Assembly: GCA_029959085.1 (NCBI GenBank)
Contig: JARWIR010000010.1
Span: forward strand, 39,347,703 to 39,411,702
Reading direction: 5' to 3'
Origin: Nemophila menziesii
Taxonomy: Eukaryota; Streptophyta; Magnoliopsida; Boraginales; Hydrophyllaceae
DNA: 64,000 bases
Numbering within the stretch: position 1 is the first letter of the stretch; every line of letters begins with the position of its first letter. The notes beneath the pieces were generated by a model. It did no database searches. It was not told the origin of the DNA and saw only the letters and a list, made by a program, of their open reading frames with translations. The translations under genes and the position numbers were made by a program. Of the stretch, positions 11,832-22,932 are shown one piece after another.

Positions 11832-14800
11832 ATGCGAAGAAGGCTATTCAAGGATCTAGAGCCAACACCTCCGATCCTTAGTAATCCAGAATCGTTGATC
11901 AGACTTGCGAACAGAAGAAGAAGAGAACGAGAAGTTTTAGAAGTAGAAGAATTAAGTAACAGAATGGAGAATATCATTATTCAAGGTCAACAGAATGGAC
12001 AAGGCCAGTTAGATGCAAATGGCCAACCTTTAGCTCCAGGCGTTATTCCTCAAGTTCAACCATTACACCCTAATCCTCCAGTCCAGTTCGTAATGAATCA
12101 AGATCCATGGTTCACTAATGGCCCTCTAGAAATCCCATTTCATGCTCCTGCTATAGGAGTAGGCGCTCCAGATATTAATGTTCCGCGATTCCGTCCAGAT
12201 TCGGGTATGTTAGCGCAATTTCAAAATTTTGGGAATTTTCGTGGAAGACCTTCTGAAGATCCTATTAGAGCGGTTCAGAAATTCAAACAGATTTGTGATT
12301 CTTACATCACACATAGCGTCTCTAGAGAGCAGATGTATTTTGCAGCATTCAAATTCTTTGTCATAGATGGAGCAAGCGAATGGCATGATACACAAGATCC
12401 GACGAAGATAACAAATTGGGATCAATTAGAAGCCGCATTTTTCGACAGGTATTATCCGAGCAATATGAGGTTAGATGCTGAATTGGAGTTGACTAATTTT
12501 CGTCAAGAATACGATGAAACTGTGGGTAAGAGTTGGACTAGATTTCAGATGTGTTTGCGTAGAGTTCCAAATCATGGTTTTTCTGAATTACAGCAGTTAA
12601 AGATTTTTTATAGAGGCCTTGATGGAACTTCGAGAGAAAAGTTAGATACGTTATGTGGTGCAGGTTTCCTTCAAGTTCAACCAGCTCATGCCAAAATTAT
12701 TTTAGAACGAACAGTCAAGAACGAAGTTGGTTGGAAATCAGTGAGAACACCTGTTAAGGGTGTTAATAATGTTGACATAGAAGAGAAATTTGCTACCTTT
12801 GAAACGAAGATTCAAAACACTTTGGAACAACAATTGAAGCAGCTTACTTTAGCTGTAAAAGAAGGATTTTCGGGTAAGAAAGTAGCTGTGCAAGCTGCAC
12901 AAGAGGTTTATATGTGTTCAATTTGTAGAGTTGATGATCATGATGAAGAGAATTGTCCGAATAATCAAGAATCAGTGATGTTTATGTCCAACAGAGGTAA
13001 TTTTAATTCGAGTGGTAATGGATATCAACCTAACAGAAACCATCCTGGGTTTCAATATTCGAATCCTAATGGGGCAGCCAATCCTACATATGCGTATCAG
13101 CCGCGTCCCCAAGGTAATAACTATAATCCTAGACCACAAAACAATTATCAAGGAGGACAGAATCAGAATACTTATGTACCAAGACAAGCTCCTCAGAATA
13201 CTTACGATGAAACGCTAAACCAGAAAGCTTTACCTGCACATCCACAAGAAGGGGTACTCACCCTTCAGAAAACTGTTGAAAATTTGATTGCTCTACAAGC
13301 ACAAGCGATGGAACGTCAGAATGCAGCAATAGAACGTCAGAACGCTGCAATAGAAAGACAAAATGCAGCTGAAGCAAATATGAAGATTTTCCAGAATCAG
13401 CTAAGTCAAATTAATAAACAGCTGAATCAGCGTCCACAAGGGCAACTTCCTAGCGATACGGAAAATCCAACACAACATGAAGATTGCAAGGCTGTTACAT
13501 TAAGAAGTGGTAAGAACCTTCCTCCACCTCCTTTTCCCGTTATGAAAGAGAAAGAAGTCCCAAGAAAAGAAAAGGAAGTGGGTGAGAAAGAGAAAGAGAA
13601 TGAGAAAGATAGTGAGGTTGAAGAGATAGAAAGACCAAGAGAAATTCCGAAAAAGAGAGATGAAATTGTAAGCAATCGCCCTCCACCACCGTTTCCATCG
13701 CGAGTTCAGAAAAAGGGTGATATGGGTGATTTTCAGAAATTCTTCAATAGAGTGAGGGGTTTGAGTATTAATATTCCGTTACTTGAGGCAATTCGAGATA
13801 TTCCTAAGTATACGAAGTTTTTGAAGAGGGCCCTCACTAATAAAAGGCCCTACTGTGATAATGAGATGATTGGCCTTCCTAAAGAGTGTAGTGCGATTTG
13901 CCAGAGCAAATTACCTCCGAAATTAGTTGATCCAGGGAGTTTCACGATTCCCATATCGATTGGAGAAGAATGGAAAGGAAAGGCGCTATGTGATTTAGGG
14001 GCAAGCATCAACTTGATGCCCAAGTCAGTCTTTGATAAGCTTAAAATTGGAAACGCAAGACCTACCTCTATGGTCTTGCAAATGGCGGATAGGTCTCTTG
14101 CTCATCCTGAAGGCCGTATTGAGGATGTCCTTGTTAAGGCAGGTACACTTATATTTCCTGTTGATTTCGTAATTCTTGAATACAATGCAGATAGAAATGT
14201 CCCCATTATTTTGGGTAGACCCTTCCTAGCTACAGGGAGGACATTGATCGATGTAGAGAATGGCGAATTGACAATGAGGATACAAGATGAGGAAGTGAAA
14301 TTCAATGTATTTCGAGATATGAAATTCCCAGATTCTCAGGAAGATTGCTTCAGAATGGATGTAGTAGAGCAAGCATCGCAAGAGGTATTTAATTGCTTAA
14401 ATTTTGATGATATCTTGCAGGCTGCTTTGACATTAGATTCACCTGAGATGATGGAAGAGCTTACAGAAACAGTGGCAGCTCTTAATTCTGAAAATCCGAA
14501 ATATGGGCGTCTTGCCTATGAACCTGTGAGAGAACCGGGGGAGATTATTCCTAAAAAGAAGCCTTCAATTGAATCTCCTCCGGAGTTGGAAGAAAAACCA
14601 TTGCCAGCACACTTGAGGTATGCTTATTTGGGTACTAATGAAACTTTACCTGTTATTGTTTCAGCTAATTTAACAGGTCCTCAAGAAGATAAACTGTTGC
14701 GTGTGTTAAGAGCCAACAAAGAAGCAATAGGTTGGACAATTGCTGACATCAAAGGCATTAGTCCATCCTATTGTCAACACAAAATCATACTTGAAGATGT

Positions 14801-17492
14801 TAATGCACGCTCAGTTGAAGGTCAGAGAAGATTAATGCCAGCCATGAAGGATGTGGTGAAGAAAGAAGTGATCAAGCTTTTAGATGCGGGGATTATTTAT
14901 CCCATTTCGAGTAGTGAATGGGTGAGTCCGGTTCAGTGTGTACCGAAGAAAGGAGGAATTACAACAGTTCTTAATGATAAAAATGAAGCGATTCCTTCGA
15001 GAACGGTAGTAGGCTGGAGAGTTTGCATGGATTACAGAAAGCTGAATAAGGCCACCAGAAAAGATCATTTCCCTTTGCCCTTCATTGATCAAATGTTAGA
15101 TAAATTAGCCGGAAGAGAGTACTATTGCTTCTTGGATGGTTACTCCGGGTACAATCAGATTTACGTGGCTCCAGAAGATCAACATAAGACTACCTTTACA
15201 TGCCCATTTGGTACTTTTGCATATCGCAGAATGCCATTTGGGTTGTGTAATGCTCCCGCTACTTTTCAAAGGTGTATGATGGCCATCTTCTGGGACATGA
15301 TAGATAATTTCCTTGAAGTGTTCATGGATGATTTCTCCGTGTTTGGTGATGATTTTGATATATGTTTGGATAACTTGGAGAAAGTGTTAGTGAGATGCAA
15401 GGAAACAGATTTGGTGCTCAACTGGGAGAAGTGTCACTTCATGGTTCGCGAAGGTATTGTTCTGGGTCACAAAGTTTCGAGTGTTGGTTTAGAGGTTGAT
15501 AGAGCGAAGATCGAGGTAATTAAAACTCTTCCCCCTCCTGTTTCTGTTAAAGGGGTAAGGAGTTTTCTTGGCCATGCTGGCTTTTATAGGCGTTTTATTA
15601 AAGATTTTTCTAAGATTGCTAAACCACTATGCAACTTACTCGAAAAGGATTGCAAATTCCTTTTTGATGAAGCTTGTTTAGCGGCCTTCAAAGCAATCAA
15701 AGAAAAGCTTATTTCTGCTCCTATAGTGTTACCTCCAGATTGGAATTTACCGTTTGAAGTTATGTGTGATGCGAGTGATTTGTGTATGGGAGCTGTATTA
15801 GGACAAAGAAAAGAGAAAGTCTTTCATTCGATTTACTATGCTAGTAAAACTTTTAGTGGTGCTCAGATTAATTACACAGTTACAGAAAAGGAGTTGCTAG
15901 CAGTTGTCTATTCGTTTGATAAATTTCGCTCTTATCTTCTTGGAGCGAAAGTTATTGTCTATACAGATCATTCCGCGATCAGATTTCTTATGGAGAAGAA
16001 AGATGCAAAACCAAGGTTAATCAGATGGGTGTTATTGCTTCAAGAGTTCGATAGAAAGGGGTGTGAGAATCAAGTGGCAGATCATCTATCGCGTTTAGAG
16101 GGTTCAGAGATGAATAGTGGTGCTGAAGCGGTTAGAGAAGAGTTTCCTGATGAAAGTTTATTCGTTGTTCGAGATTATGAGGCTCCATGGTATGCAGATA
16201 TTGCGAATTTAGTTGTGAGTGGTGTTTTCCCTGAAGGTTCTACTTACCAAGAGAGAAAGAGGTTAGCTCATCGGGCTAGACAGTTCTTTTGGGAGGATCC
16301 CTACCTCTACAAAGTTTGTGCTGATCAAATGATACGAAGATGTGTGGCAAGGGAAGAGACTCAAGCCATTATAGCTGGATGCCATGATTCTCTATATGGA
16401 GGACATTTCAAAGGAGATAGAACTGCTGCGAAGGTATTTCAATCAGGTTTTTACTGGCCTTCTCTTATTAAAGATTGTCATGAATATGTTAAGAAGTGTT
16501 CGAGATGCCAGTTTACCGGAAACATATCTAAGAGGGATGAGATGCCGCGTAATAATGTGTTAGAGGTTGAGATATTCGATGTGTGGGGCATAGACTTTAT
16601 GGGTCCGTTCGTTCCTTCAAATGGTAACCTCTATATCTTATTAGCTGTTGATTATGTATCTAAGTGGGTAGAAGCGGTGGCTTTACCTACTAATGATTCA
16701 CGAGTGGTGATTAAGTTCTTGAAGTCACATATTTTCACTAGACATGGCACACCTAGAGTGATTATTAGCGATGGAGGATCTCATTTCGTTAATAGATATC
16801 TGAAGACTATTCTAGAGAAATATGGAGTCAGACACCGTGTATCTACTGCATATCATCCACAATCCAATGGTCAAGCTGAGGTGTCGAACCGTGAAGTCAA
16901 GTCAATCCTAGAGAAAACCGTTGGTCCTACAAGAAAAGATTGGTCAATGAAGTTAGATGATGCGTTGTGGGCCTATCGTACTGCGTTTAAGACTCCAGTT
17001 GGTGCATCTCCCTATCGTATGGTGTATGGTAAAGCTTGTCACTTACCTTTAGAGCTTGAAATGGGTGCCTATTGGGCGATTGCGCAGTTGAACTTAGATC
17101 CTATCTTAGCCGGAAAGAATCGTATGATGAAGCTTAATGAACTTGACGAATTCCGGTTGCATGCTTATGAAAATGCCAAACTTTACAAAGAAAACACAAA
17201 GAAATGGCATGACAATCGGATTCGTCCAAAGAACTTTGAAGTAGGGCAAAACGTATTAAAGTATAATTCAAAGTTCAGCAATTTTCCGGGTAAGTTAAGA
17301 TCTAAGTGGTCAGGTCCATACATAGTGACCAAAGTTACACCTCATGGGGCAATAGAAATAGAACATCCGCTAGAGAACCGTACCTTTATGGTTAACGGTC
17401 ACAGATTAAAGATATACCATGGAGGTGAAGATACCAATCGCTCGGAAGATCCACATCCCGGGGAGGTCATGTATCTCCTCGAGAGTCCTTAG
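11832..17492 (+). CDS. gag-pol: Athila Gag-Pol polyprotein
   Basis: One open frame of 1886 codons. Gag (residues about 100-290, [20 protein letters not shown] type) is followed by a CX2CX4HX4C knuckle (about 361-374, [14 protein letters not shown]), a tract with repeated ERQNAA units, and a Pro/Lys/Glu-rich linker. The aspartic protease is at about 715-830 with CDLGAS at the active site (DLGAS rather than DTGAS, which is common in Athila). Reverse transcriptase is at about 1060-1250 with FMDDFSV (Asp pair near 1165). RNase H is at about 1305-1415 starting MCDASD. Integrase has CHDSLYGGH...CSRCQ zinc residues (about 1516-1560), DDE acids in GIDFMGP, ISDGGSH and QAEVSNRE, and a GPY-type C terminus; there is no chromodomain. 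RNase H shows a short in-frame loss near residue 1406 ([10 protein letters not shown]). No stop or frameshift is visible, so it may still be translated. Confidence 0.95.
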   Translation: MRRRLFKDLEPTPPILSNPESLIRLANRRRREREVLEVEELSNRMENIIIQGQQNGQGQLDANGQPLAPGVIPQVQPLHPNPPVQFVMNQDPWFTNGPLEIPFHAPAIGVGAPDINVPRFRPDSGMLAQFQNFGNFRGRPSEDPIRAVQKFKQICDSYITHSVSREQMYFAAFKFFVIDGASEWHDTQDPTKITNWDQLEAAFFDRYYPSNMRLDAELELTNFRQEYDETVGKSWTRFQMCLRRVPNHGFSELQQLKIFYRGLDGTSREKLDTLCGAGFLQVQPAHAKIILERTVKNEVGWKSVRTPVKGVNNVDIEEKFATFETKIQNTLEQQLKQLTLAVKEGFSGKKVAVQAAQEVYMCSICRVDDHDEENCPNNQESVMFMSNRGNFNSSGNGYQPNRNHPGFQYSNPNGAANPTYAYQPRPQGNNYNPRPQNNYQGGQNQNTYVPRQAPQNTYDETLNQKALPAHPQEGVLTLQKTVENLIALQAQAMERQNAAIERQNAAIERQNAAEANMKIFQNQLSQINKQLNQRPQGQLPSDTENPTQHEDCKAVTLRSGKNLPPPPFPVMKEKEVPRKEKEVGEKEKENEKDSEVEEIERPREIPKKRDEIVSNRPPPPFPSRVQKKGDMGDFQKFFNRVRGLSINIPLLEAIRDIPKYTKFLKRALTNKRPYCDNEMIGLPKECSAICQSKLPPKLVDPGSFTIPISIGEEWKGKALCDLGASINLMPKSVFDKLKIGNARPTSMVLQMADRSLAHPEGRIEDVLVKAGTLIFPVDFVILEYNADRNVPIILGRPFLATGRTLIDVENGELTMRIQDEEVKFNVFRDMKFPDSQEDCFRMDVVEQASQEVFNCLNFDDILQAALTLDSPEMMEELTETVAALNSENPKYGRLAYEPVREPGEIIPKKKPSIESPPELEEKPLPAHLRYAYLGTNETLPVIVSANLTGPQEDKLLRVLRANKEAIGWTIADIKGISPSYCQHKIILEDVNARSVEGQRRLMPAMKDVVKKEVIKLLDAGIIYPISSSEWVSPVQCVPKKGGITTVLNDKNEAIPSRTVVGWRVCMDYRKLNKATRKDHFPLPFIDQMLDKLAGREYYCFLDGYSGYNQIYVAPEDQHKTTFTCPFGTFAYRRMPFGLCNAPATFQRCMMAIFWDMIDNFLEVFMDDFSVFGDDFDICLDNLEKVLVRCKETDLVLNWEKCHFMVREGIVLGHKVSSVGLEVDRAKIEVIKTLPPPVSVKGVRSFLGHAGFYRRFIKDFSKIAKPLCNLLEKDCKFLFDEACLAAFKAIKEKLISAPIVLPPDWNLPFEVMCDASDLCMGAVLGQRKEKVFHSIYYASKTFSGAQINYTVTEKELLAVVYSFDKFRSYLLGAKVIVYTDHSAIRFLMEKKDAKPRLIRWVLLLQEFDRKGCENQVADHLSRLEGSEMNSGAEAVREEFPDESLFVVRDYEAPWYADIANLVVSGVFPEGSTYQERKRLAHRARQFFWEDPYLYKVCADQMIRRCVAREETQAIIAGCHDSLYGGHFKGDRTAAKVFQSGFYWPSLIKDCHEYVKKCSRCQFTGNISKRDEMPRNNVLEVEIFDVWGIDFMGPFVPSNGNLYILLAVDYVSKWVEAVALPTNDSRVVIKFLKSHIFTRHGTPRVIISDGGSHFVNRYLKTILEKYGVRHRVSTAYHPQSNGQAEVSNREVKSILEKTVGPTRKDWSMKLDDALWAYRTAFKTPVGASPYRMVYGKACHLPLELEMGAYWAIAQLNLDPILAGKNRMMKLNELDEFRLHAYENAKLYKENTKKWHDNRIRPKNFEVGQNVLKYNSKFSNFPGKLRSKWSGPYIVTKVTPHGAIEIEHPLENRTFMVNGHRLKIYHGGEDTNRSEDPHPGEVMYLLESP

Positions 17493-18068
17493 AAGCGTGA
17501 GGTAACCCGTCGAGCTTAACGACGTTAAACAAAAGCCAATTACTTGTATATTAGCTGAGTTTTCCTATTTTTGCAATTTAGATTAGTTTGATTTTCGTAA
17601 TTTTATTGTTTATATTAAGAAATGAGGAAGGGTAGTTGTTTTTGATGATTTCAGGGGTAAAAAGGACTTGAGTTTGGGGTCGATTTGGCGAAAACAGAAG
17701 AAAAAGAGGTTGGATGTCCAGGAGAAACCGGGAACCCGCATTCCACAGAACCGGGTACCCGGTTTTGGTGCTGTAATTTCTGAAATTCCCTGACCCAGCG
17801 TCTTGGTGGCCTGCGTTTTCGTGCGTTTTGATTCGCGCCATCGACACAAATCCGGGTACCCGCATTTGGCAGAACCGGGTACCCGGTTTCAGAGCTGCTG
17901 TTGGTGAAATTTTCTGGTCCAGCGTTTCAGGATGCTGCGTTTTGGCGCGTTTTGACTCGCGCCATCGAGAAATTCCGGGAACCCGCATTCCACAGAACCG
18001 GGTACCCGGTTTCGGCGAAGAAAATCCCTGACCCCGCGTCTTGGGGTCCAGCGTTTTGGTGCGTTCTG

Positions 18069-18101
<33 letters not shown>

Positions 18102-18565
18102 ACAATTAATTTTTCCGCGCCGTCACAGCGACGCGGAACCGGGAACCCGGTTTGCCAAAACCGGGAACCCGGTTTGAAAGCTGTGAGAGGCGATTTTGGG
18201 GTATTTTAACCTAGTTTTTAGCCTCTCTTCCAAGTCTTTACCTAAAACGCACCAATAGCCTCCCCACCTCCGAAATTCATCCACCAAAACACTATATATC
18301 ATCAAATCCTACCCTCTTTCACCACAAAAATATAAGATCAACTCACCTCCTCTCCAATATAACATCAAATCCTTAGTTTTTCCCAAGATTCTTCTTCACC
18401 CAATTCCTTAAATTAAACCCAATTCTTTCTTCTCCCATACAAATTAACCAAGACCCATCTCATATTTCACCTAGTTCTTAAATTCTTAAACCTCAAAACA
18501 TCAAAATTCTAAACTTTTCCCTAAGTTTTTCATTATTTGAAGTTTTGAGTTTGGGGTGAAAAGAG
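17493..18565. other. Athila spacer between gag-pol and the env-position ORF
   Basis: Non-coding. It contains a TTGAGTTTGGGGT motif (17668-17680), three tandem units of about 123 bp built on CCGGGNACCCGG palindromes (17726-18060), a run of about 29 A (18069-18097), another palindrome pair (18136-18175), and a second TTGAGTTTGGGGT (18545-18557) just before the next ATG. Confidence 0.8.
17726..18060 (+). repeat. Tandem about 123-bp repeats with paired palindromes
   Basis: Three copies starting near 17728, 17852 and 17975. Each begins CCGGG(A/T)ACCCG, has about 10 bases, then AACCGGGTACCCGGTTT, then a GCGTTTTG(A/G) and CGCGCCATCGA block. The third copy is cut short before the poly(A) run. The palindromes could form hairpins in the RNA. 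Confidence 0.9.
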
Positions 18566-19882
18566 ATGACTAACAGAACCGGTGATTTCCGAAGAACTGC
18601 CCCTAGAAGAAAGACCACCATTGGTGGTTCACAAGATCAAGCTATTGAGATTCCTGATTCACGTCCTAAACGAAAAATTGACGAAGTTAAGCTTGATTCT
18701 AACAGAAAAGAAATCACAGGTCTAAAGAGAAGATTGATTGATGAGATTGAAAGTGCAAAGGAAGCAGAAGAGAAAATTGCGAAGAACATTGAGGAAGAAA
18801 CTGAACAAGAGATTCCGGAAGCACCCGTTACGAAACCTCCGCGTATGAAGATGTGGGCCCACAAGCCTAAGAGGGTTTACACTTGTTGGAATACTCAGGT
18901 TCGTGAAAGAATTGAATTTTTGAAATTTGGTGAGGAGACGAATTTTCCTAAGGGTATTATGAGTAGTGATTACAAGGAATATGCTGTGACATGTGCTAAG
19001 TTTGGTTGGAAAGAGTTACAAGAAAGGAAGCTTGAGTTCATTCCTACTTTTGTGCGAGAATTTTACGAAGGTTTAGCTACCTCACATGATGCCATTGATA
19101 TCCGCAAAAAGGTAGTTCCTTTCTCTATTGAACGTATTCGGAAATCATTGAAACTACCCAACTTTTCTGGTACATGCCCTTTCCAAGAAACTCTTAATGA
19201 CCCTTCTTTTGATTTTGAATCCCTTTGGGGGACCGTGCTTGTTAATGGGACTAGCCCAATTCCTGAAGGTGAAAGGTATCCTGGACAGTTTTACAGCAGT
19301 AGTTTGACACCTCATGCGAAGGTTTGGTCTCGTTTCATAATACCCACTTTCTTTGGTATTAAACACACTTCCGAGTTGAAGAAAGAGCACATATTTGTTA
19401 TTAAGTGTATTTTAGAGGAGAAACCATTTGATGTTGCTAAGATCATTTATGATACAATCATGGAGTTCGCGAAATCACCAATGAAACAACAAAATCTGAA
19501 GTTCCCTTGTACTATTACTCAGTTGTGTTTAGCCGCAAAGATTCCGCGTAAGGACGCAGATATTGATACTGTTTCAGTTGGTGTGAGTATAGCTTTGAGC
19601 ACAATCAAGAACATCCATGAAGAGGCAACACGAGCTACAAGAAGTCCAAGAACTCCTCAATCAAAGAAAGCGAAAACTGTACCTGAGTTGGAAGCGAAGA
19701 TTCAGGTGTTGGAAGAGAATCAGGAGAGGATGATTGCTACCTTGGGAAACGTTACAAAAGAATTGGACCTGCTTCGAAATTTAATCCTAGGCGTAAATAC
19801 ACTTCAAAACGCGATTTATGATGCTGTTACGCGAGATAAAGGTCTAGAACGCAACACCGATAACCAGCCTCGCGCTGGTTAA
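18566..19882 (+). CDS. Athila env-position protein, function unknown
   Basis: 438 codons in the place where Athila elements carry their so-called env gene. The N terminus is basic, with a possible nuclear signal (RPKRKIDEVK, about residues 32-41), and then acidic Glu-rich. The core (about 90-350, MWAHKPKRVYTCWNTQVRE onward; FGIKHTSELKKEHIFVIKCI) resembles the domain called putative plant transposon protein in Athila ORFs. A leucine-rich coiled coil follows (about 375-415, LEAKIQVLEENQERM). I see no signal peptide and no clear membrane span, so nothing in this copy supports a true envelope role. The frame is intact. Start chosen at the first ATG, 9 bp after a TTGAGTTTGGGGT motif. Confidence 0.8.
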   Translation: MTNRTGDFRRTAPRRKTTIGGSQDQAIEIPDSRPKRKIDEVKLDSNRKEITGLKRRLIDEIESAKEAEEKIAKNIEEETEQEIPEAPVTKPPRMKMWAHKPKRVYTCWNTQVRERIEFLKFGEETNFPKGIMSSDYKEYAVTCAKFGWKELQERKLEFIPTFVREFYEGLATSHDAIDIRKKVVPFSIERIRKSLKLPNFSGTCPFQETLNDPSFDFESLWGTVLVNGTSPIPEGERYPGQFYSSSLTPHAKVWSRFIIPTFFGIKHTSELKKEHIFVIKCILEEKPFDVAKIIYDTIMEFAKSPMKQQNLKFPCTITQLCLAAKIPRKDADIDTVSVGVSIALSTIKNIHEEATRATRSPRTPQSKKAKTVPELEAKIQVLEENQERMIATLGNVTKELDLLRNLILGVNTLQNAIYDAVTRDKGLERNTDNQPRAG

Positions 19883-21359
19883 GATACGTTTTCTAAACTT
19901 TCCTCTTAGTGTATATTAGTTTAAATGCTTTATTGAGTCTTTTCGAGTCGTGGGGACACGACTCATTTTTGAGTTTGGGGTGGGGTTCGTTGCCTCATCC
20001 CAGTTTTTTATGTGTTATTTGCTTTATTTGCTTTCAATAAAAGAATTTTCGGAGTTGCGTTTGACTATAGAAATTTTTAAATATCCCTTTAAGCATACTT
20101 TTGATGAATCTATGATAGTAAATAGTGGACTTTAGGGATTGATATAAAACGCACTTACAATTGCATGCGAACATAGGTAATTGATAGGAAAAATTAATTA
20201 ACAATGCAAATGAAGTAAGCTTGTACTCAAGGAATATGTTTGGTGTGTAGAACGTGAAATCCTAATTAGTAGAGAACCCACCTAGATATGAACTAAAGAC
20301 AAGCTATGTACTTAGGAAAATGATAGGGGCAGTTCTTTGTTAGCCATTTGTGCCTTTTTAGCCTTCTATCCCTTGTATTAATTATTATCCGTCTTAGCCC
20401 ACTTTGAGCCTTTAACCTTTTCTTTGTAGCCACGATATAAGCCATTATCCCTTAGATTATTAGGCATGACCATATGACCCGCACTTGAATCACAATCCTG
20501 AGACATGTCTCGAGCTTGAGTTTGGGGTGGTGGGACCACATATGGGGAATTAAATGGGTAGGGAGCGATGTGCTTTGTATTGTAGCACAATTGCAGATGA
20601 TATATACTTGTAACCCTTTGCCGGGAATGAAGAAAAATGAAAAAGAAAGAAAAAAATGAAAAAATTTGAAAAATCATACAGTAGGAACCGGGAACCCGGA
20701 TTCTTCAAAACCGGGAACCCGGTTTGCTCCTGTACAAAAAAAAAAAAAAAAAAAAAAGGGAGAAAAGAAAAGAAAAAGAAAAATATGAATGAATAAAACA
20801 TCCGGCAAAGTGGAATTTTCTGAAAATCATCTTATTGATAGTGGGTAGACATGGGACGCTAAATTAGTGCGTATATGGGTGAGTGAGAACATCTTTTTGA
20901 GCGTTAACTCAAGCTCGAGGACATTGTTGATGGTAAGTGAGGAGAGAGCCAAAAGCTCACTTCAAATTTACCAAATATACATCCATACCGTCCTTAAGCC
21001 ATTATTATAACCGTAAAGACCTCGTGATTCCTAAGTGCATAGTGAATTTATAATTCTGTTGATAGGGAATACACTAGGTGGAGCGTTCAAAGCGAGTTAG
21101 GATTAATGACCACCCTATAGCCATCATACAGAGATGAGTACAAGTGTAACCTTCAAGCATTGCGACTTTAATTTTATGATTGAGATTATTTATGTTTGAT
21201 GTTGCATGATTAGTGTATGTGTATATTAGTTTCTAGAGTTTGTTATATGAGATTTATTTTGAGAATTGCTTTAGGGTTTATTTGCTAGCTTCTATGTGTT
21301 TATACGTTTGCTTCTACCCCTCGTTTTATTTTGTTTTGCTTTGTCGGGACGACAAAGGT
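19883..21359. other. Athila long 3' untranslated region
   Basis: No supported gene. It holds two more TTGAGTTTGGGGT copies (19969-19981, 20516-20528), an A/G-rich segment with a run of about 20 A (20737-20758), and a palindrome pair at 20685-20726. It ends at the polypurine tract. Confidence 0.75.
20685..20726 (+). repeat. Isolated palindrome pair of the Athila element
   Basis: AACCGGGAACCCGG, then about 10 bases, then AACCGGGAACCCGGTTT. It is the same two-palindrome module as at 17726 and 18136, here about 2.5 kb downstream and on the other side of the env-position ORF. Confidence 0.85.
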
Positions 21360-21374
21360 TTGAGTTGGGGGTCT
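21360..21374 (+). other. Athila polypurine tract
   Basis: TTGAGTTGGGGGTC directly precedes the 3' LTR at 21375. This is the expected plus-strand primer site, and it is one base away in composition from the four internal TTGAGTTTGGGGT copies. Confidence 0.8.
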
Positions 21375-22932
21375 TGATGTCTCCCTAATTGTTCTTATTT
21401 TAGACCCTTAGGAGACATCATTTTTGGTGTTTATTTGATTAATATGATAGACTTTAGGACTAAATTTGCAATAATCCGGAATTCCCTTTTTATTTCTAGC
21501 ATTTTTAATTTATTAAACTTTTGCGCGTAATATTGGTATTTTTAGTGTAAAGTTTACAGGTTTTAGATGTTAGCTAGGAGAGGAATCCGAGGAGAAGATC
21601 AAAGATCGTGAATTAGAGTCAAGACTTGAAGACAAATCCCGAAGATTTTATTTTTAGAGCTGAAAATCCACTTTCCAGGCCATAGATTGCTGATTTCGAG
21701 GTGCTTAAGCGATGATTTAGCCGCTGACCTTTGAAGAGAAATCATTCCTTATCGAGTTACGGAACTTTAGCAACTGGAATGAGGTCAATCGGAGTTGTAA
21801 CGCATCGGGAAAAGCTGTTTTAGTGAAGGCCTATAATCAGTTACGGGATTTTGGGCTTAGAAAGTGGGCTTGGACATTTAATTAGGCTTTTATTTTCTGG
21901 TCCAAGCCCTAATCCGAATTTTTACTTATAAAAGGAGGTCTGGACTTCTATTTTTCACACAATTCACTTTCCACAAGATTAAAAACACCAGAGAAGCTAC
22001 AGCAGGAAGAAAGGAGAAGCTACAAGAGCTGGAGTGGGTCTATAGCTCCGTTCGTAGTCATTCTGATTCCGAAAATTAGGTTTTTCTTATATTTTAATTT
22101 TGTAACGAATATGAATTCCATTTCTTTTTATTTAGTTTTTAATTTTAATATGAGCTAAGCTTTCATTAGTGCTTGAGAACAAAACAATGGGTGAATCTTG
22201 ATTTTATTTTATAATGAATGTTGAATTTGGGTTTCTGTGAAATTAAATTAAATTAGGACTTTTACTCTTTTCGACAATTTGTGAATGTTTACTGATTTTA
22301 GAGTCGCGAACTAAAATTAGGTATTAGTATCTAAGCTATTCCATATATGTGGCGTATGGATCATCCTGACGGGGGGTTTAGGTACAGAAATAATTGTTCA
22401 ATTTAGGATAAAAACTATTGATTCTGACGAACTTAGTTAATCCTAGGGCCAATGTGGTAATAAATCTTAATCATCCAACGGTGGATCATATTTACCCTGA
22501 CGGGACTAGTGACACTTTAGGATCGCCTTATAGTCCACCCTGACGGGGGTATAAGGATATTAGAATCCCGACCATTGTAATTGACTGATTTAACCCTTAA
22601 ACAACATAAGTTAGAAAGTGAAATTAGGAGGATCCCTGCGTTCTCAAGTACTACATCTCATATTGCGTTTTCATACATTTTACTTGCGTCTTATCTTTTA
22701 CTTGCATTATTATTTTATCTTTCATTTAGTTATAATAAACAAAACCAAAACAAACAATTTATCCTCTTTCATTTTCATAAGTGCATCAATCGCTATTTGC
22801 ATAAACATTGTGATCAACCATCTGTCCTTGGAACGAATCTGATTATCAGAATTACTACTTGGGACAACCGTACACTTGCGGTTGTGGTTCGATTATTATT
22901 TGCATTTATTTAGAACACACAAAGGACCACCA
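21375..22932 (+). repeat. Athila 3' LTR
   Basis: 1558 bp, the same length as the 5' LTR and differing at only two positions that I could find. The TCTGT target copy follows at 22933-22937. TATA-like box at 21927-21933. Confidence 0.95.

Larger units (their letters stand above)
10140..22932 (+). mobile_element. Athila-type Ty3/gypsy LTR retrotransposon, near full length
   Basis: A 12.8-kb element with two 1558-bp LTRs starting TGATGTCTCC and ending GGACCACCA, and a 5-bp target duplication TCTGT (10135-10139, 22933-22937). Order: LTR, tRNA-Asp-type primer site, one gag-pol frame of 1886 codons, repeat-rich spacer, an env-position ORF of 438 codons, long 3' untranslated part, polypurine tract, LTR. 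By eye I found only two LTR differences (C/T at 11170 versus 22405, and at 11588 versus 22823). At an assumed 1.3e-8 substitutions per site per year, that would mean an age of the order of 50,000 years. It is inserted in a coding exon of the MULE A protease-like gene, against that gene's direction. Confidence 0.95.

Noticed and set aside
18566..19882. Viral envelope gene
   Set aside because: The position fits, but no signal peptide, membrane span or fusion-type segment is visible.
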